From positions 1 to 22,654 of IMG/VR virus record IMGVR_UViG_3300044858_000807: 22,654 bases of DNA; one strand, given 5' to 3'. Source of the stretch: a virus. The translations under genes and the position numbers were made by a program. The notes beneath the pieces are model-generated. The model was not told the origin of the DNA. It searched no databases and was given only the letters and a program-made list of their open reading frames with translations. Positions 5,773 to 15,100 of this stretch are shown here, piece by piece. How positions within the stretch are numbered: position 1 is the first letter of the stretch; each line of letters begins with the position of its first letter.

Positions 5773-7311
5773 ATGCAAATCATTGATAACAAAGCACTGC
5801 TTTTGACACTGCGTGATCCGACCAAGGTCACCTCGGTCATACCCAAGAGCAAACTGGTTGGCGCTAATCAGGTGGCCGTGCACTGGGGGCTGGACGAGAC
5901 GCAGGTGCTGAAGAACCTGAAGATCAAGAACGTCCCTTCCCCCATCTACAAAGAATACAACTGGCCTGGGCTGCACGCCCCGTTCGAACACCAGAAGACA
6001 ACGGCAGCGTTCCTGACACTGAACAAGCGGGCGTTCTGCCTCAACGAGCAGGGCACCGGCAAGACCGGCAGCGTCATCTGGGCTGCGGACTACTTGATGC
6101 GTAAGGGGCGCGTGCGGCGCGTCCTCGTGGTGTGCCCGCTGTCGATCATGGATTCGGCGTGGCGCTCGGACCTGTTCAAGTTCGCAATGCACAGGTCTGT
6201 AGATGTGGCCTACGGGTCAGCGATCAAACGCAAGGAAGTTATAGCAAGCCAAGCCGAGTTCGTGATCGTCAACTTCGATGGGTTGGAGATCATTGCCGAG
6301 GACGTTGCAGCAGGCGGGTTCGACCTTGTGGTTATCGACGAAGCCAACGCATACAAGAACGTGCAGACCAGACGGTGGAAGGTGCTGAACCAACTACTCA
6401 AAGCAGACACATGGCTGTGGATGTTGACCGGCACACCTGCCGCGCAGTCCCCCGTAGATGCGTATGGCTTGGCTAAGTTAGTCAACCCGCTCAGCGTACC
6501 TAAGTTCTTCTCCGGGTTCCGGGACATGGTGATGTTCAAGGCGACCCAGTTCAAGTGGACACCCAAGCCGACCGCAACGAAGACGGTGTTCAGCGTACTG
6601 CAGCCAGCGATCCGGTTCACCAAAGACGAGTGCTTGGATCTCCCGGAGATGACTTACGTGGATCGCCACGTAGCACTGACCAAGCAGCAGGAGCAGTACT
6701 ACAAGCTGCTCAAGAAGAAGATGATCATTGAGGCGGCGGGCGAGGAGATCACGTCGGTCAACGCTGCAGTCAACCTCAACAAGCTACTGCAACTGTCATG
6801 CGGGGCGGTCTACTCGGATACGGGGGACACCGTTACGTTCGACATCAAGAACCGATATCACGTGTTGCTTGAAGTCATCGAAGAAGCCGCGAAGAAGGTG
6901 CTGATCTTCGTACCGTTCCGCAACTCCATAGAAGTTATCGCACAAAAGCTCACCGACGACGGCTACACAGTCGAGGTAATCAGTGGGGACGTGTCCGCTG
7001 CCAAGCGCACCGACATCTTCAAACACTTCCAAGAAACACCAAACCCGCGTATCCTAGTGATTCAGCCCCAAGCTGCAGCGCACGGAGTCACACTGACTGC
7101 AGCCGACACGGTGGTGTGGTGGGGGCCGACGAGTTCATTGGAGACCTACGCACAGGCGAACGCACGGGTACACCGGGCAGGGCAACGCCACCCCACAACG
7201 GTTGTGCGACTGCAAGGCTCCAACGCCGAACGCCACGTGTACAAGATGTTAGATAACAAAGGAGATGTTCACACACAAATAGTTGACCTTTACAAGAGGC
7301 TACTAGACTAG
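5773..7311 (+). CDS. SNF2-type superfamily 2 helicase/translocase
   Basis: The 512-residue protein has the two RecA-like lobes of an SF2 Snf2/DEAD-like ATPase. Walker A is NEQGTGKT (91-98, Lys97), motif II is D189-E-A-N192 in VVIDEANAYKN, motif III is LTGTPA (218-223) and motif VI is ARVHRAGQ (464-471, arginine finger region). A Q-type FEHQKTTAAF stretch precedes Walker A. Such proteins move along duplex DNA using ATP; phage members are thought to assist replication or recombination. Motif II is DEAN rather than the usual DEAH/DEAD. The length fits a minimal SNF2 core without accessory domains. It is the first gene after the structured leader and promoter, and opens a block containing SSB-like and primase-helicase genes. 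The ATG at 5773 lacks a strong RBS, the best being a weak GAGACGA upstream, so translation may depend on leader structure. Confidence 0.9.
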   Translation: MQIIDNKALLLTLRDPTKVTSVIPKSKLVGANQVAVHWGLDETQVLKNLKIKNVPSPIYKEYNWPGLHAPFEHQKTTAAFLTLNKRAFCLNEQGTGKTGSVIWAADYLMRKGRVRRVLVVCPLSIMDSAWRSDLFKFAMHRSVDVAYGSAIKRKEVIASQAEFVIVNFDGLEIIAEDVAAGGFDLVVIDEANAYKNVQTRRWKVLNQLLKADTWLWMLTGTPAAQSPVDAYGLAKLVNPLSVPKFFSGFRDMVMFKATQFKWTPKPTATKTVFSVLQPAIRFTKDECLDLPEMTYVDRHVALTKQQEQYYKLLKKKMIIEAAGEEITSVNAAVNLNKLLQLSCGAVYSDTGDTVTFDIKNRYHVLLEVIEEAAKKVLIFVPFRNSIEVIAQKLTDDGYTVEVISGDVSAAKRTDIFKHFQETPNPRILVIQPQAAAHGVTLTAADTVVWWGPTSSLETYAQANARVHRAGQRHPTTVVRLQGSNAERHVYKMLDNKGDVHTQIVDLYKRLLD

Positions 7312-7358
7312 CCCACAAAACGACACTAGAATCCAGATTCCAACAACAGGAGAACGAG

Positions 7359-7790
7359 ATGAACGACGCGGTTGAGAGTACCGAGAGCGAAGCCTCCCCC
7401 AAAATTTCCGTGGACCGTATGGTCCGTGCGTATCTCAAGATGCGCACTGCGCGGGATGCCTTGGTCAAGGAGCACGAAGAGAAGCTGTCCTCATTCGATG
7501 AGGGCATGAAGACGATCAAGCTGGCCCTGCTGGGCTACTGCAAAGAGAACAACGTCGATAGCGCAAAAATCTCTGGGGTAGGCATGTTCTACCGAGGGGT
7601 CAAGAAGCGGTATTGGACAAACGATTGGGAAGCGATGGGTAAGTTCGTGGTTGATCACGAAGTGCCTGAGCTTTTCGAGAAGCGTCTGCACCAGGGGAAC
7701 ATGGAATCCTTCTTGGAGCAGCACCCGGATTTGCTACCACCCGGGCTGAACGTGGATAGCGAGTTCACCATCACTGTGAGGAAAGCCTAA
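7359..7790 (+). CDS. Conserved phage protein of unknown function
   Basis: The 143-residue protein has an N-terminal helical half (YLKMRTARDALVKEHEEKL, likely coiled coil at about 26-70) and a C-terminal half with ISGVGMFYRGVKKRYW, then LPPGLNVDSEFTITVRKA. I recognise the general pattern as one often found beside phage replication genes: a YxKLRxxRD-type helix, then a gly-tyr beta segment and an ending like LPPGV plus basic strand. I know of no established function. The ATG at 7359 has AGGAG 6 bases upstream, and its TAA shares one base with the next ATG. A binding role in the replication complex is a guess from position only. Confidence 0.75.
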   Translation: MNDAVESTESEASPKISVDRMVRAYLKMRTARDALVKEHEEKLSSFDEGMKTIKLALLGYCKENNVDSAKISGVGMFYRGVKKRYWTNDWEAMGKFVVDHEVPELFEKRLHQGNMESFLEQHPDLLPPGLNVDSEFTITVRKA

Positions 7791-8026
7791 TGGCTGAAGA
7801 TAAATACATTCCGATTGACCATGTTGCAGACCACTTCCAAGTGTCTGTTTCCACCGTGCGTTCGTGGGTGCGGACAAAGATCCTGCCGGATTCCACGTAC
7901 CTGAAGATCGGTAAGACCTATCGGTTCCAGCTTCAGAAAGTCGAGGATGCCTTGCGGGCGTACAACACCTCCAAGGCCACAAAGCTGACCCCTACCGAAA
8001 CCCCCAACCCTGACCAAGACCTGTAA
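7790..8026 (+). CDS. Small helix-turn-helix DNA-binding protein (MerR/excisionase-like)
   Basis: The 78-residue protein starts with IPIDHVADHFQVSVSTVRSWVRT (about 7-29), which fits the winged helix-turn-helix of MerR/excisionase-like and helix_turn_helix_17 proteins: a short helix, a turn with S-V-S, and a recognition helix TVRSWVR. A wing-like LKIGKTYRFQLQKVEDAL follows (about 38-56), then a Pro/Thr-rich tail. Such proteins act as small regulators, excisionases or DNA-bending factors. The ATG overlaps the preceding TAA by one base, and the following gene starts 11 bases downstream with a good RBS, so it is part of the operon. No integrase is in the window, so an excisionase role cannot be inferred beyond the fold. 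Confidence 0.78.
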   Translation: MAEDKYIPIDHVADHFQVSVSTVRSWVRTKILPDSTYLKIGKTYRFQLQKVEDALRAYNTSKATKLTPTETPNPDQDL

Positions 8027-8037
8027 GGAGAAACGAA

Positions 8038-8931
8038 ATGAGCGAAATTGCACTGTTCAAGGGTGGCGTCCCCGCATACCTGCGCCAACTGGAAGATGAC
8101 ACCACGAATGCCCTGGCGGGCGGAGAGATGGGCGCACGCCGTATCTCCATCAAGGGTGGTGTGTTCCGGGAAATGATCGGCTCCAAGGAGTACCGCACCT
8201 CTGAAGAACGGTCTATGGGTGTGATCATCATCAAGGCCGCACCGAGTGTGCACCGTACGTACTTTGAGGGCACCTACGTTGAGGGGCAAGCAAGCTCCCC
8301 GATCTGCTGGTCATCTAACTCCCAGACTCCGGCCCCCGAGGTTCCTGAGACACAGCGCCAAGCTGCCAAGTGCATGGACTGCCCGCAGAACGTCAAGGGT
8401 TCTGGTCAGGGTGAGACCCGCGCCTGCCGGTATCAGCAGCGTATCGCCGTGCTGCTGGAGGGTGAAGTCGAGAAGCGTGAGGTGTACCAAGTGGTGCTGC
8501 CCCCGACGTCTGTGTTCGGCGACGGCGAGAAGAACAAGCTCCCGCTGCAAGCATACGCACGCCACCTGCGGGCACACGGCACCCCGATTGCTGGGGTGAT
8601 TACCGAGATGCGGTTCGACACTGCAAGCCCCACGCCGAAGTTGATCTTCAAGCCTGTGCGCCCCATCACGGAAGAAGAACTCGCGGTTGTGCAGGGGATG
8701 AAGAACTCCAAGGAAGCGGAAGAGGCGGTCAAGCTGACGGTAAACGTCTCCGCCCCCAAACCTGCTGCTGCGCTGTTTGACACCCCTGAGCCCGCAAAGC
8801 CCGCACCCAAGGCAAAGCCGAGCCCGGTGGTGGAGGAAGAGGCAGTGCCCCCGAAGAAGATCGAGACTAAGAAGCCCGCCGCTAGTTCGGCAAGTCTTGA
8901 AAGTCTCGTGGACGGTTGGGACGACGAGTAA
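8038..8931 (+). CDS. Candidate zinc-containing single-stranded DNA-binding protein
   Basis: The 297-residue protein has a globular part (about 1-220), a Pro/Ala/Lys-rich flexible linker (about 235-285) and an acidic end VDGWDDE. A terminal acidic peptide after a disordered linker is the hallmark of bacterial SSB and of T7 gp2.5-type proteins, which use it to recruit replication partners. Cysteines C90, C112-M-D-C115 and C130 make a plausible zinc site embedded in a QRQAAKCMDCPQN and ACRYQQRIAVLL pattern that I associate with conserved phage proteins of this kind. The position between helicase and primase genes fits SSB. No OB fold can be proven from sequence alone. AAGGAG lies 8 bases before ATG 8038. 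The function is inference; the gene is certain. Confidence 0.8.
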   Translation: MSEIALFKGGVPAYLRQLEDDTTNALAGGEMGARRISIKGGVFREMIGSKEYRTSEERSMGVIIIKAAPSVHRTYFEGTYVEGQASSPICWSSNSQTPAPEVPETQRQAAKCMDCPQNVKGSGQGETRACRYQQRIAVLLEGEVEKREVYQVVLPPTSVFGDGEKNKLPLQAYARHLRAHGTPIAGVITEMRFDTASPTPKLIFKPVRPITEEELAVVQGMKNSKEAEEAVKLTVNVSAPKPAAALFDTPEPAKPAPKAKPSPVVEEEAVPPKKIETKKPAASSASLESLVDGWDDE

Positions 8932-8939
8932 GTACAGCA

Positions 8940-8974
8940 GGGTAGCGGGCTAGGTCCGCTACCCGTTACTTGTC
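8940..8974 (+). terminator. Perfect 9 bp hairpin between SSB-like and primase genes
   Basis: GGGTAGCGG (8940-8948) pairs with CCGCTACCC (8956-8964) around a seven-base loop, just after the SSB-like stop codon. The tail GTTACTTGTC is not a real T run, so this is better seen as a partial terminator, RNA processing site or 3' mRNA stabiliser that would make the SSB-like protein more abundant than the primase downstream. Confidence 0.45.
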
Positions 8975-8997
8975 TATAACCACAACCATCCTGGGAT

Positions 8998-11841
8998 ATG
9001 CAGACAAACGAATTCCTATCCGCAGTCCTTGGAGGAGATGGGTACATCTGTGTGTTCGGCGCGAACCCCGAGAAGAAGCGCGTCATCCAGAAGCTGTACT
9101 CCACCGTAGACGCTGCAGCAGCGACAGCAGAAGACCTGACGCGTGAAGGCTTTGACGCCTACTTCGGGTTGGCTACGTTCATCAATGACAACTCAAGGAG
9201 GGCTGACAACGCCAAGTCCCTGAAATCTTTTTTCCTCGACATTGACTGTGGGGCGCACAAGTCCGAGCACGAGGGGTACCCGGGCGGGCAAGTCGATGGC
9301 GTCAACGCACTCAAACAGTTTTGCCGAAACGCACGTCTACCTAAGCCGACCCTGGTGAACTCTGGGCGGGGTGTGCATGTGTACTGGATCTTGGAAGAAG
9401 CCATCTCCCCCGACGAGTGGCTGCCCGTAGCCGAAAGCCTCAAGGTGCTGTGCACTGCGAGGGGGTTGAAAGCCGACCCGGCAGTGACGTCCGATATTGC
9501 CCGCGTACTGCGGGTTCCAGGGACGCTGAACTTCAAGGACAACCCACCACGGGATGTCGTATTGATAGGGGACATGGCCCCACCAGTTAAGTTCGACGCG
9601 TTCAAAGAACTTGTAGGGCAGATACAGAAACGATCCTCACCCGTTGCTTCGGTTGATGACGACATCACCGCGTCGATTCTTGGCAACTACCGTAACGTCT
9701 TCAAGACCATCATGCTGAAGACGGAGGCTGGTCGGGGGTGTGCACAACTGAAGTACGTCATTGACCAGCAGGCGTCCATGCAGGAGCCTATGTGGCGTGG
9801 CGGGTTGTCTATCGCCAAGTTCTGCGTGGACGTGGATGAGGCGGCGCACACAATTTCCAGCAAGCACCCCAACTACACGCCTCAAGAGACGAGCCATAAG
9901 CTCGATCAGATCAAGGGGCCTTACACCTGTGAGACGTTTGAGAAACTGAACCCGGGCTCGCTGTGCAGTGAGTGCCCCAACAAGAACAAGATTAAGAGTC
10001 CCATCGTACTTGGCCGCGAGGTGCAGGAAGCGGGGGACGAAGACAACATAGTAGAAGACACACCACAACTTATCCCCACTGCGGGTAAGCAAACCTACGT
10101 GATCCCGAAGTACCCGACGCCGTACTTTCGGGGGGTCTACGGAGGTGTATTCAAGCGGACCAAGGACAGAACTGGAGACCCGGTTGAGATCCCGGTGTAC
10201 CACAACGATCTGTATGTAATCCGCAGGTTGACTGACCCCGAGTTGGGGGAAGCCATCGTCATACGACTGCACTTGCCGAAAGATGGGGTGCGTGAGTTCA
10301 CCATCCCGCTGGCCTCGGTGCTGTCTAAGGACGAGTTCCGAAAGCACATGGCAATGAATGGTGTTGCCGTAATAAGGATGGAAGAACTTATGAGTTACAC
10401 AACGGCATGGGTGAACAAGTTACAAGCTGAAGTGGAAGCAGACATCGCTCGCCGCCAGTTTGGTTGGACTAACGATGCCCTGACCACATTCGTGGTCGGT
10501 TCGAAGGAGATTCACGCAGATCGGATTGAACCGAACCCACCGTCGAATTCGACGTTGCGGTTGTTCCCAGCACTGCAGTCGAAAGGCACGCTGGAGAACT
10601 GGATCAAGATGGCGGAGTTCTACAACCGCCCCGGCCTTGAGATGCACCAGTACGTCCTCGGCTTGAGCTTCGGCAGCCCGCTGCTGGCGTTCTCTGCTGA
10701 CGGTGCGGCGCTGTTCCACATGCACAGTAAAGACCCGGGCATCGGTAAGACCACTGCTATGCGCGTGGGCAACTCTGTCTGGGGTGAACCCATGGAGATG
10801 ATGTGTCAGGAGCGAGATACGTTCAACTCAAAGATGAACCGTATGGAGGTGTACAAGAACATCTTCATGAGTGTCGATGAGCTGACCAACATCACGCCGA
10901 AAGATGCAAGTGATTTCCTGTATCAACTGACCGGGGGCAAGCAGCGCAACCGGATGAGTGTGGGTGGTAACGTCGAGCGTTATCGTGGTGAGCAGGCGAA
11001 GATGAACGTCACCAGCACGGGTAACACGGGACTGATCTCTCGGGTCACCATGTACAAGGCCATGCCGAAAGCAGAGTCTGTACGGGTGCTGGAGTGCCAC
11101 GCACGGGCGTATGATTTTGGCGATAAAGCCGAGACCGACAACTTCAACCAAGTGCTGTCGGAGAACTACGGGGTGGCGTGCGTTCCGTTCTTGCAGTACT
11201 TCATCCGCAACAAGGACGAGGTTCGTGATCTGTTCTTCTCGGTACGGGAGCGCATAGACAAGGCAGCGTTGCTGATGCAGCCCCATCGGTTCTGGTCTGC
11301 GCAGGCGGCTTCAGCCATAGGCGGTCTGCTGATCGCCAAACAACTCAAGCTGATCAACTACGATATGGCCGCGTTGTTCAAGTGGGTCACGGTACAGATT
11401 GAGGCTAACAAGGTCAACTTCTCTGCGTCAAACGACGACGCCGAAAGCATCCTGACATCGTATCTCGCGGAGAACTACAACAACATCCTGCGTATCAAGA
11501 GCACAGACGACGCACGCTTCGGGGATAGTTCTGACGTGTTTGTCGTGCCTGATAGCACGCCACGATTCCAACTTGTGGCGCGGTATGAGTATGACGTGAA
11601 GCGACTGTACTTGCTACCCAAGCCGTTCCGTGAGTGGTGCAACAAGCTGCAGATCCCGTTCCACGATGTAGTCACCAATCTGAAGGAGGGCCCGACCCGT
11701 GGGATCATCAAGAAGATTCGCCTGGGTAAGGGCACGCGCATGAACCTTCCGCCGACCGACGCGCTGCTACTTGACTGCACGGGCTTTATGTCAGAAGACC
11801 GGGAAGAGGAGTTGGCTATCCTGCACGCGAAACAGGTGTGA
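8998..11841 (+). CDS. Primase-helicase fusion (AEP-like primase plus DUF927-like ATPase)
   Basis: The 947-residue protein joins an N-terminal archaeo-eukaryotic primase-like domain (about 1-230) to a C-terminal ATPase (about 500-780). Primase residues are D81-I-D83 in FFLDIDCG, H127 in SGRGVHVYW and D166 in SDIARVLRVPGTLNF. A PriCT-like helical segment (about 245-310) and a cysteine set C248, C311, C323-S-E-C326 follow, ending KIKSPIVLG; these may bind zinc. The ATPase has YVLGLSFGSPLL, Walker A DPGIGKTT (Lys584) and Walker B SVDE (Asp627-Glu628), like DUF927 helicases. The fusion would prime and unwind DNA at the fork, replacing a T7 gp4-type enzyme. The ATG at 8998 has only a weak upstream GGGA. 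The last bases overlap the next gene by 4 bp. Confidence 0.9.
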   Translation: MQTNEFLSAVLGGDGYICVFGANPEKKRVIQKLYSTVDAAAATAEDLTREGFDAYFGLATFINDNSRRADNAKSLKSFFLDIDCGAHKSEHEGYPGGQVDGVNALKQFCRNARLPKPTLVNSGRGVHVYWILEEAISPDEWLPVAESLKVLCTARGLKADPAVTSDIARVLRVPGTLNFKDNPPRDVVLIGDMAPPVKFDAFKELVGQIQKRSSPVASVDDDITASILGNYRNVFKTIMLKTEAGRGCAQLKYVIDQQASMQEPMWRGGLSIAKFCVDVDEAAHTISSKHPNYTPQETSHKLDQIKGPYTCETFEKLNPGSLCSECPNKNKIKSPIVLGREVQEAGDEDNIVEDTPQLIPTAGKQTYVIPKYPTPYFRGVYGGVFKRTKDRTGDPVEIPVYHNDLYVIRRLTDPELGEAIVIRLHLPKDGVREFTIPLASVLSKDEFRKHMAMNGVAVIRMEELMSYTTAWVNKLQAEVEADIARRQFGWTNDALTTFVVGSKEIHADRIEPNPPSNSTLRLFPALQSKGTLENWIKMAEFYNRPGLEMHQYVLGLSFGSPLLAFSADGAALFHMHSKDPGIGKTTAMRVGNSVWGEPMEMMCQERDTFNSKMNRMEVYKNIFMSVDELTNITPKDASDFLYQLTGGKQRNRMSVGGNVERYRGEQAKMNVTSTGNTGLISRVTMYKAMPKAESVRVLECHARAYDFGDKAETDNFNQVLSENYGVACVPFLQYFIRNKDEVRDLFFSVRERIDKAALLMQPHRFWSAQAASAIGGLLIAKQLKLINYDMAALFKWVTVQIEANKVNFSASNDDAESILTSYLAENYNNILRIKSTDDARFGDSSDVFVVPDSTPRFQLVARYEYDVKRLYLLPKPFREWCNKLQIPFHDVVTNLKEGPTRGIIKKIRLGKGTRMNLPPTDALLLDCTGFMSEDREEELAILHAKQV

Positions 11842-12047
11842 ACACCGAGATCAACCCCGACGGCTTACCCATCTCAATTCAGTGGGATACGTTTGTTATC
11901 GGGGCATCGGTGTTCATACCCGCAGTCAACGTGACCCGGCTTATGCGTCAGATGCGAGCGGCGGCTAAGGAGCGGAAGATGAAGTTCCACATCATGGAGC
12001 GGGTCGAGGGCGGTAAACTCGGGGCACGGTTCTGGCGGGTTCTGTGA
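11838..12047 (+). CDS. Small conserved-looking phage protein of unknown function
   Basis: The 69-residue protein reads ISIQWDTFVIGASVFIPAVN, then a basic helix (RLMRQMRAAAKERKMK) and an ending GKLGARFWRVL. Similar small proteins with a hydrophobic FVxGxSVFxP stretch, a basic helix and a terminal R-x-WR-x-L strand are common in phages, but I know no function. The GTG at 11838 overlaps the stop of the primase-helicase gene (GTGTGA), which suggests translation by coupling rather than its own RBS. It is the last gene of the plus-strand operon, ending 52 bases before the terminator hairpin. Confidence 0.65.
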   Translation: MNTEINPDGLPISIQWDTFVIGASVFIPAVNVTRLMRQMRAAAKERKMKFHIMERVEGGKLGARFWRVL

Positions 12048-12099
12048 TAACATCCCGCTCGGCGGTGCAATGCCGCTAGTTGTCTCGTCTCCTTCTTGC

Positions 12100-12127
12100 A
12101 CCCCGGCCCCGCGCCGGGGTCTTTTTT
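12100..12127 (+). terminator. Intrinsic terminator of the plus-strand operon
   Basis: ACCCCGGC (12100-12107) and GCCGGGGT (12113-12120) form a GC-rich 8 bp stem with a five-base loop, followed by C and six Ts (12122-12127). On the minus strand the hairpin is not followed by a T run, so it terminates rightward transcription only. Its T run overlaps the TAA of the convergent 2097-residue gene. Confidence 0.9.
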
Positions 12128-15100
12128 AGTCTTGCTGTTCCGCAGCCGTCTGCAGTAGCTCGTCGCGCAGTGCCTTGCTCAGGACGATGCCGTGGTACAT
12201 GGTCTGGGTTGTACGCTCATGCTGGGCCATCGACCGCTTGATAGTCTCTTCCAAATTACCCAAGCCAGGGTGCTTGATGTAAAGATCTTGCAGCTTCTCG
12301 CGGGCTTCCAGCAGTCCGTCAATGTCCCCCATCCGCCCTGCGGTATACATCTCCCGTAGGTACTTGGTGCGGTTGGTGGTAACAGCTTTGTCGATTCCCT
12401 TGAGCATGGAGTTGATCTCTAGCTGCTGGGTGTACTCGGCGGGTGAGAATCCGAAGAACTGAGCGGCTACGTTCCAAGGTCCAATGTCTCCGATGATGGG
12501 GTCTCCCCGCAGAGTGGTGGCACCTTCGGTGGCGTAACGCACAGCCTTCATCGGGTTGGACGCGAAGACCGGGACCATCGTCTCCATACCGCGTATGTAC
12601 TCCCCGTCGTTCACCATCTGTAAACCACGCTGCAGGCGACTAGCGATACCGTAGGCTGGACCCCCGAAAGTTTGTGCAGCCCACTCACCCAAGGTTTCAG
12701 AGCCGGAAGACACCGGGCTGGTGCGGAACAGCAGGTTGCTCAACCCGACACGCTCGGCAATACTGAGACCAGTTACTTCGTTTATGAGCCCCTTGTACAC
12801 AGACTCGCCCGTGTACCCACGCACCACCGCGCCGAAGTCCTCGTCGTCATCTTCCTTGAACATGTTGTAGATCATGGCGACCACACCGAACATCGGCATG
12901 CCTTGGAGCCCTGCAAACAGCCCGGTCGTAGCCATGATCCCCGTAAGTTGCTTGAACGCGGCGCGGCGAACAGCGGGGGTCTCCCCTCGTAGCATCTCCT
13001 TGGCGGTCTTGAACAACAAGTAGTTCATCAGCACGCCGTACTTCTTGAACATGAACAAGACCTTACCGATTGCGTTTTGTGCAATCGGCGGAGCGGTAGC
13101 TGCGGATGAGCCACCGTTGGTCATTTCAGCCAAGTAGATCGCCTCGTGGGCGGCACGTGTTTCTTTCTCCGCTTGCGATAGCGCACGCTCCTCGGCGGTA
13201 GCCTTGTTACTGTTCAACCGCTGCAACTCAAGGTCGTATGCAGCCATCAGCGAAACCTCACGGTTCAACCGCTCGGCATGATGGAATGCAAAACCGCTCA
13301 CCGCGTTGACCCGAGACATAACAGTCTTACGGTCGTCCACTTCCAACGCGTCGTACATCATGGAGCGATTGAACTGCCCCATCTTATTTGCTTCACGTGC
13401 CAGTGCAGCGTAGCGCTTCACTTCCTTCGGTACGTCAGGGCTGTCGAAGTCGTAGTTGTCCAAAGAAGGCATGGCACGGCGCTTGTCTTTCTTACCGCCA
13501 GCCCCCAGGATTTCTACCTCGCGCCCGAACCCACTAGCCATGAACGTCTTGTACGCCCGGGTGATCGCCTTACCGGCATCCCCATAACCATACTTGCCGC
13601 CCAGCATCGGCATGACAATCAGCGGCACCTGCGTCAAGTTCACCATCGCTGACGACACGTTAAAGCCGAGCAGGTAGTTGAAGCCGACGGTGTTGATGAG
13701 CTGAGCAGTCCGACTGACAGTCGGGGCCACGGCGAACGAGACGCGCCGCTCCATCTCGGAGAGGTATTCCTTAGCCAGTGCGTTGTCCTCGGCACCACCC
13801 TTACCCATCTTGATCGCGTACTCGCGCATGTCCTGCTGCACGTCGTACATACGGGCGGCGTACTTCATGTTCGACAACTGCCGAGACATAGAGAACGTCT
13901 TTTCGCGTAGGGCGCGAATCGAATCCTTTTTGAAACCCTCAGTTTCCTTGCGGCGTTGGAAGGACTGCGCAACCGCCGTCTCTGGCAGCGTGGTGAGGTA
14001 CATGCGCAAGACCGCTTCCATAGCGGTATCGAAACGCGCCTGCTGTTCTTCCGTCGCGCCATTGGGGCGGTTCTTTTCTATGATCTCCAGCACGCCCTTC
14101 ACGAAAGACGCAGGGGGCGCGTTCTTGTACGACAACTCCCGAATGTTGGAGAACTTCTGGATGAGGGTAGCACCCGCTGCCTCTACTGCCTTTATCGCAC
14201 GCTCACGCTCACGAGGGGACTCAAACGCTTCTATGTAATCAGTTGTCTGACCTCGGGCGTCTTTGGCAACATAGTACAACCAGTAGTCTCCGTTACGGGT
14301 CAGCGGAAAGTACGGATCGATTTCACCCTTCTGCGCCAAGACAGCATGCAACTCATCCTTTATCTTCTTGCGTGTATCTGTGTTGTCTACGGATGAGTCC
14401 ACCCGCGAATCAAGGGCGCTAAGAAGTTCCCTGTACAACTCTTGGTACGCATCACGCATGTTGATGTACAGTGCCCGCCCACCGGGCAGTGGGTCCAGAA
14501 GTTTGTTCAGCCGGTCCCAGGTCTCCAGTGCGTTCACTAGGTCAATCGCAGGGGCTTTTGCAAACTTGTCTTCGTAGAACTTCCTCGGCCTTGTGGGGTC
14601 GATCTTTGAGGTGGTGCTGTCGTACACCACCGTATCGAACCGCTCGGTAGCTGTGGGGCCTACTCGACGTGCCCACTCTTCAGCCTTGCGGACTATGCCT
14701 TCGATCTTCTGGTTGCGGGCGTTCTCGTCGCCTGCCCGCTCACGCACCAACTCGTTTATGCGGGGGGCTTGAGGCAGGTACTTCTTGGCAGTGTCTACGA
14801 ACACTTCCAACGGGAGTAACGAGAACCCCATACGCCGTGCGGTACCCCCTGCGGAGGCGAGGAACGCACTTGCAGCATCCGCTGTCTGCTCCCCTGCGAC
14901 ACGCCCAGTAGCGTCGAACATCGCGTTGATCGCACGAGAGACGATGGGTGCCTTGGGGTTCACGGTCGCCGCGTACAGCAGTTCCGCTTCCCGTGTATCC
15001 GGTGCAGCAGACAGGATGGACTTGATCGCCCGGTCGGCTACGTCATACGCAGTCTCAATACCGACGGAGGGCTTACCCATGAAGCTGCGGAACATGTTGC

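Noticed and set aside
5577-5786. 69-codon open frame starting with GTG between the HNH-like and SNF2 genes
   Set aside because: It has no well-spaced RBS, runs through the promoter and all leader hairpins, and ends 14 bases inside the SNF2 gene; its Trp/Gly-rich product looks like a translated G-rich block.
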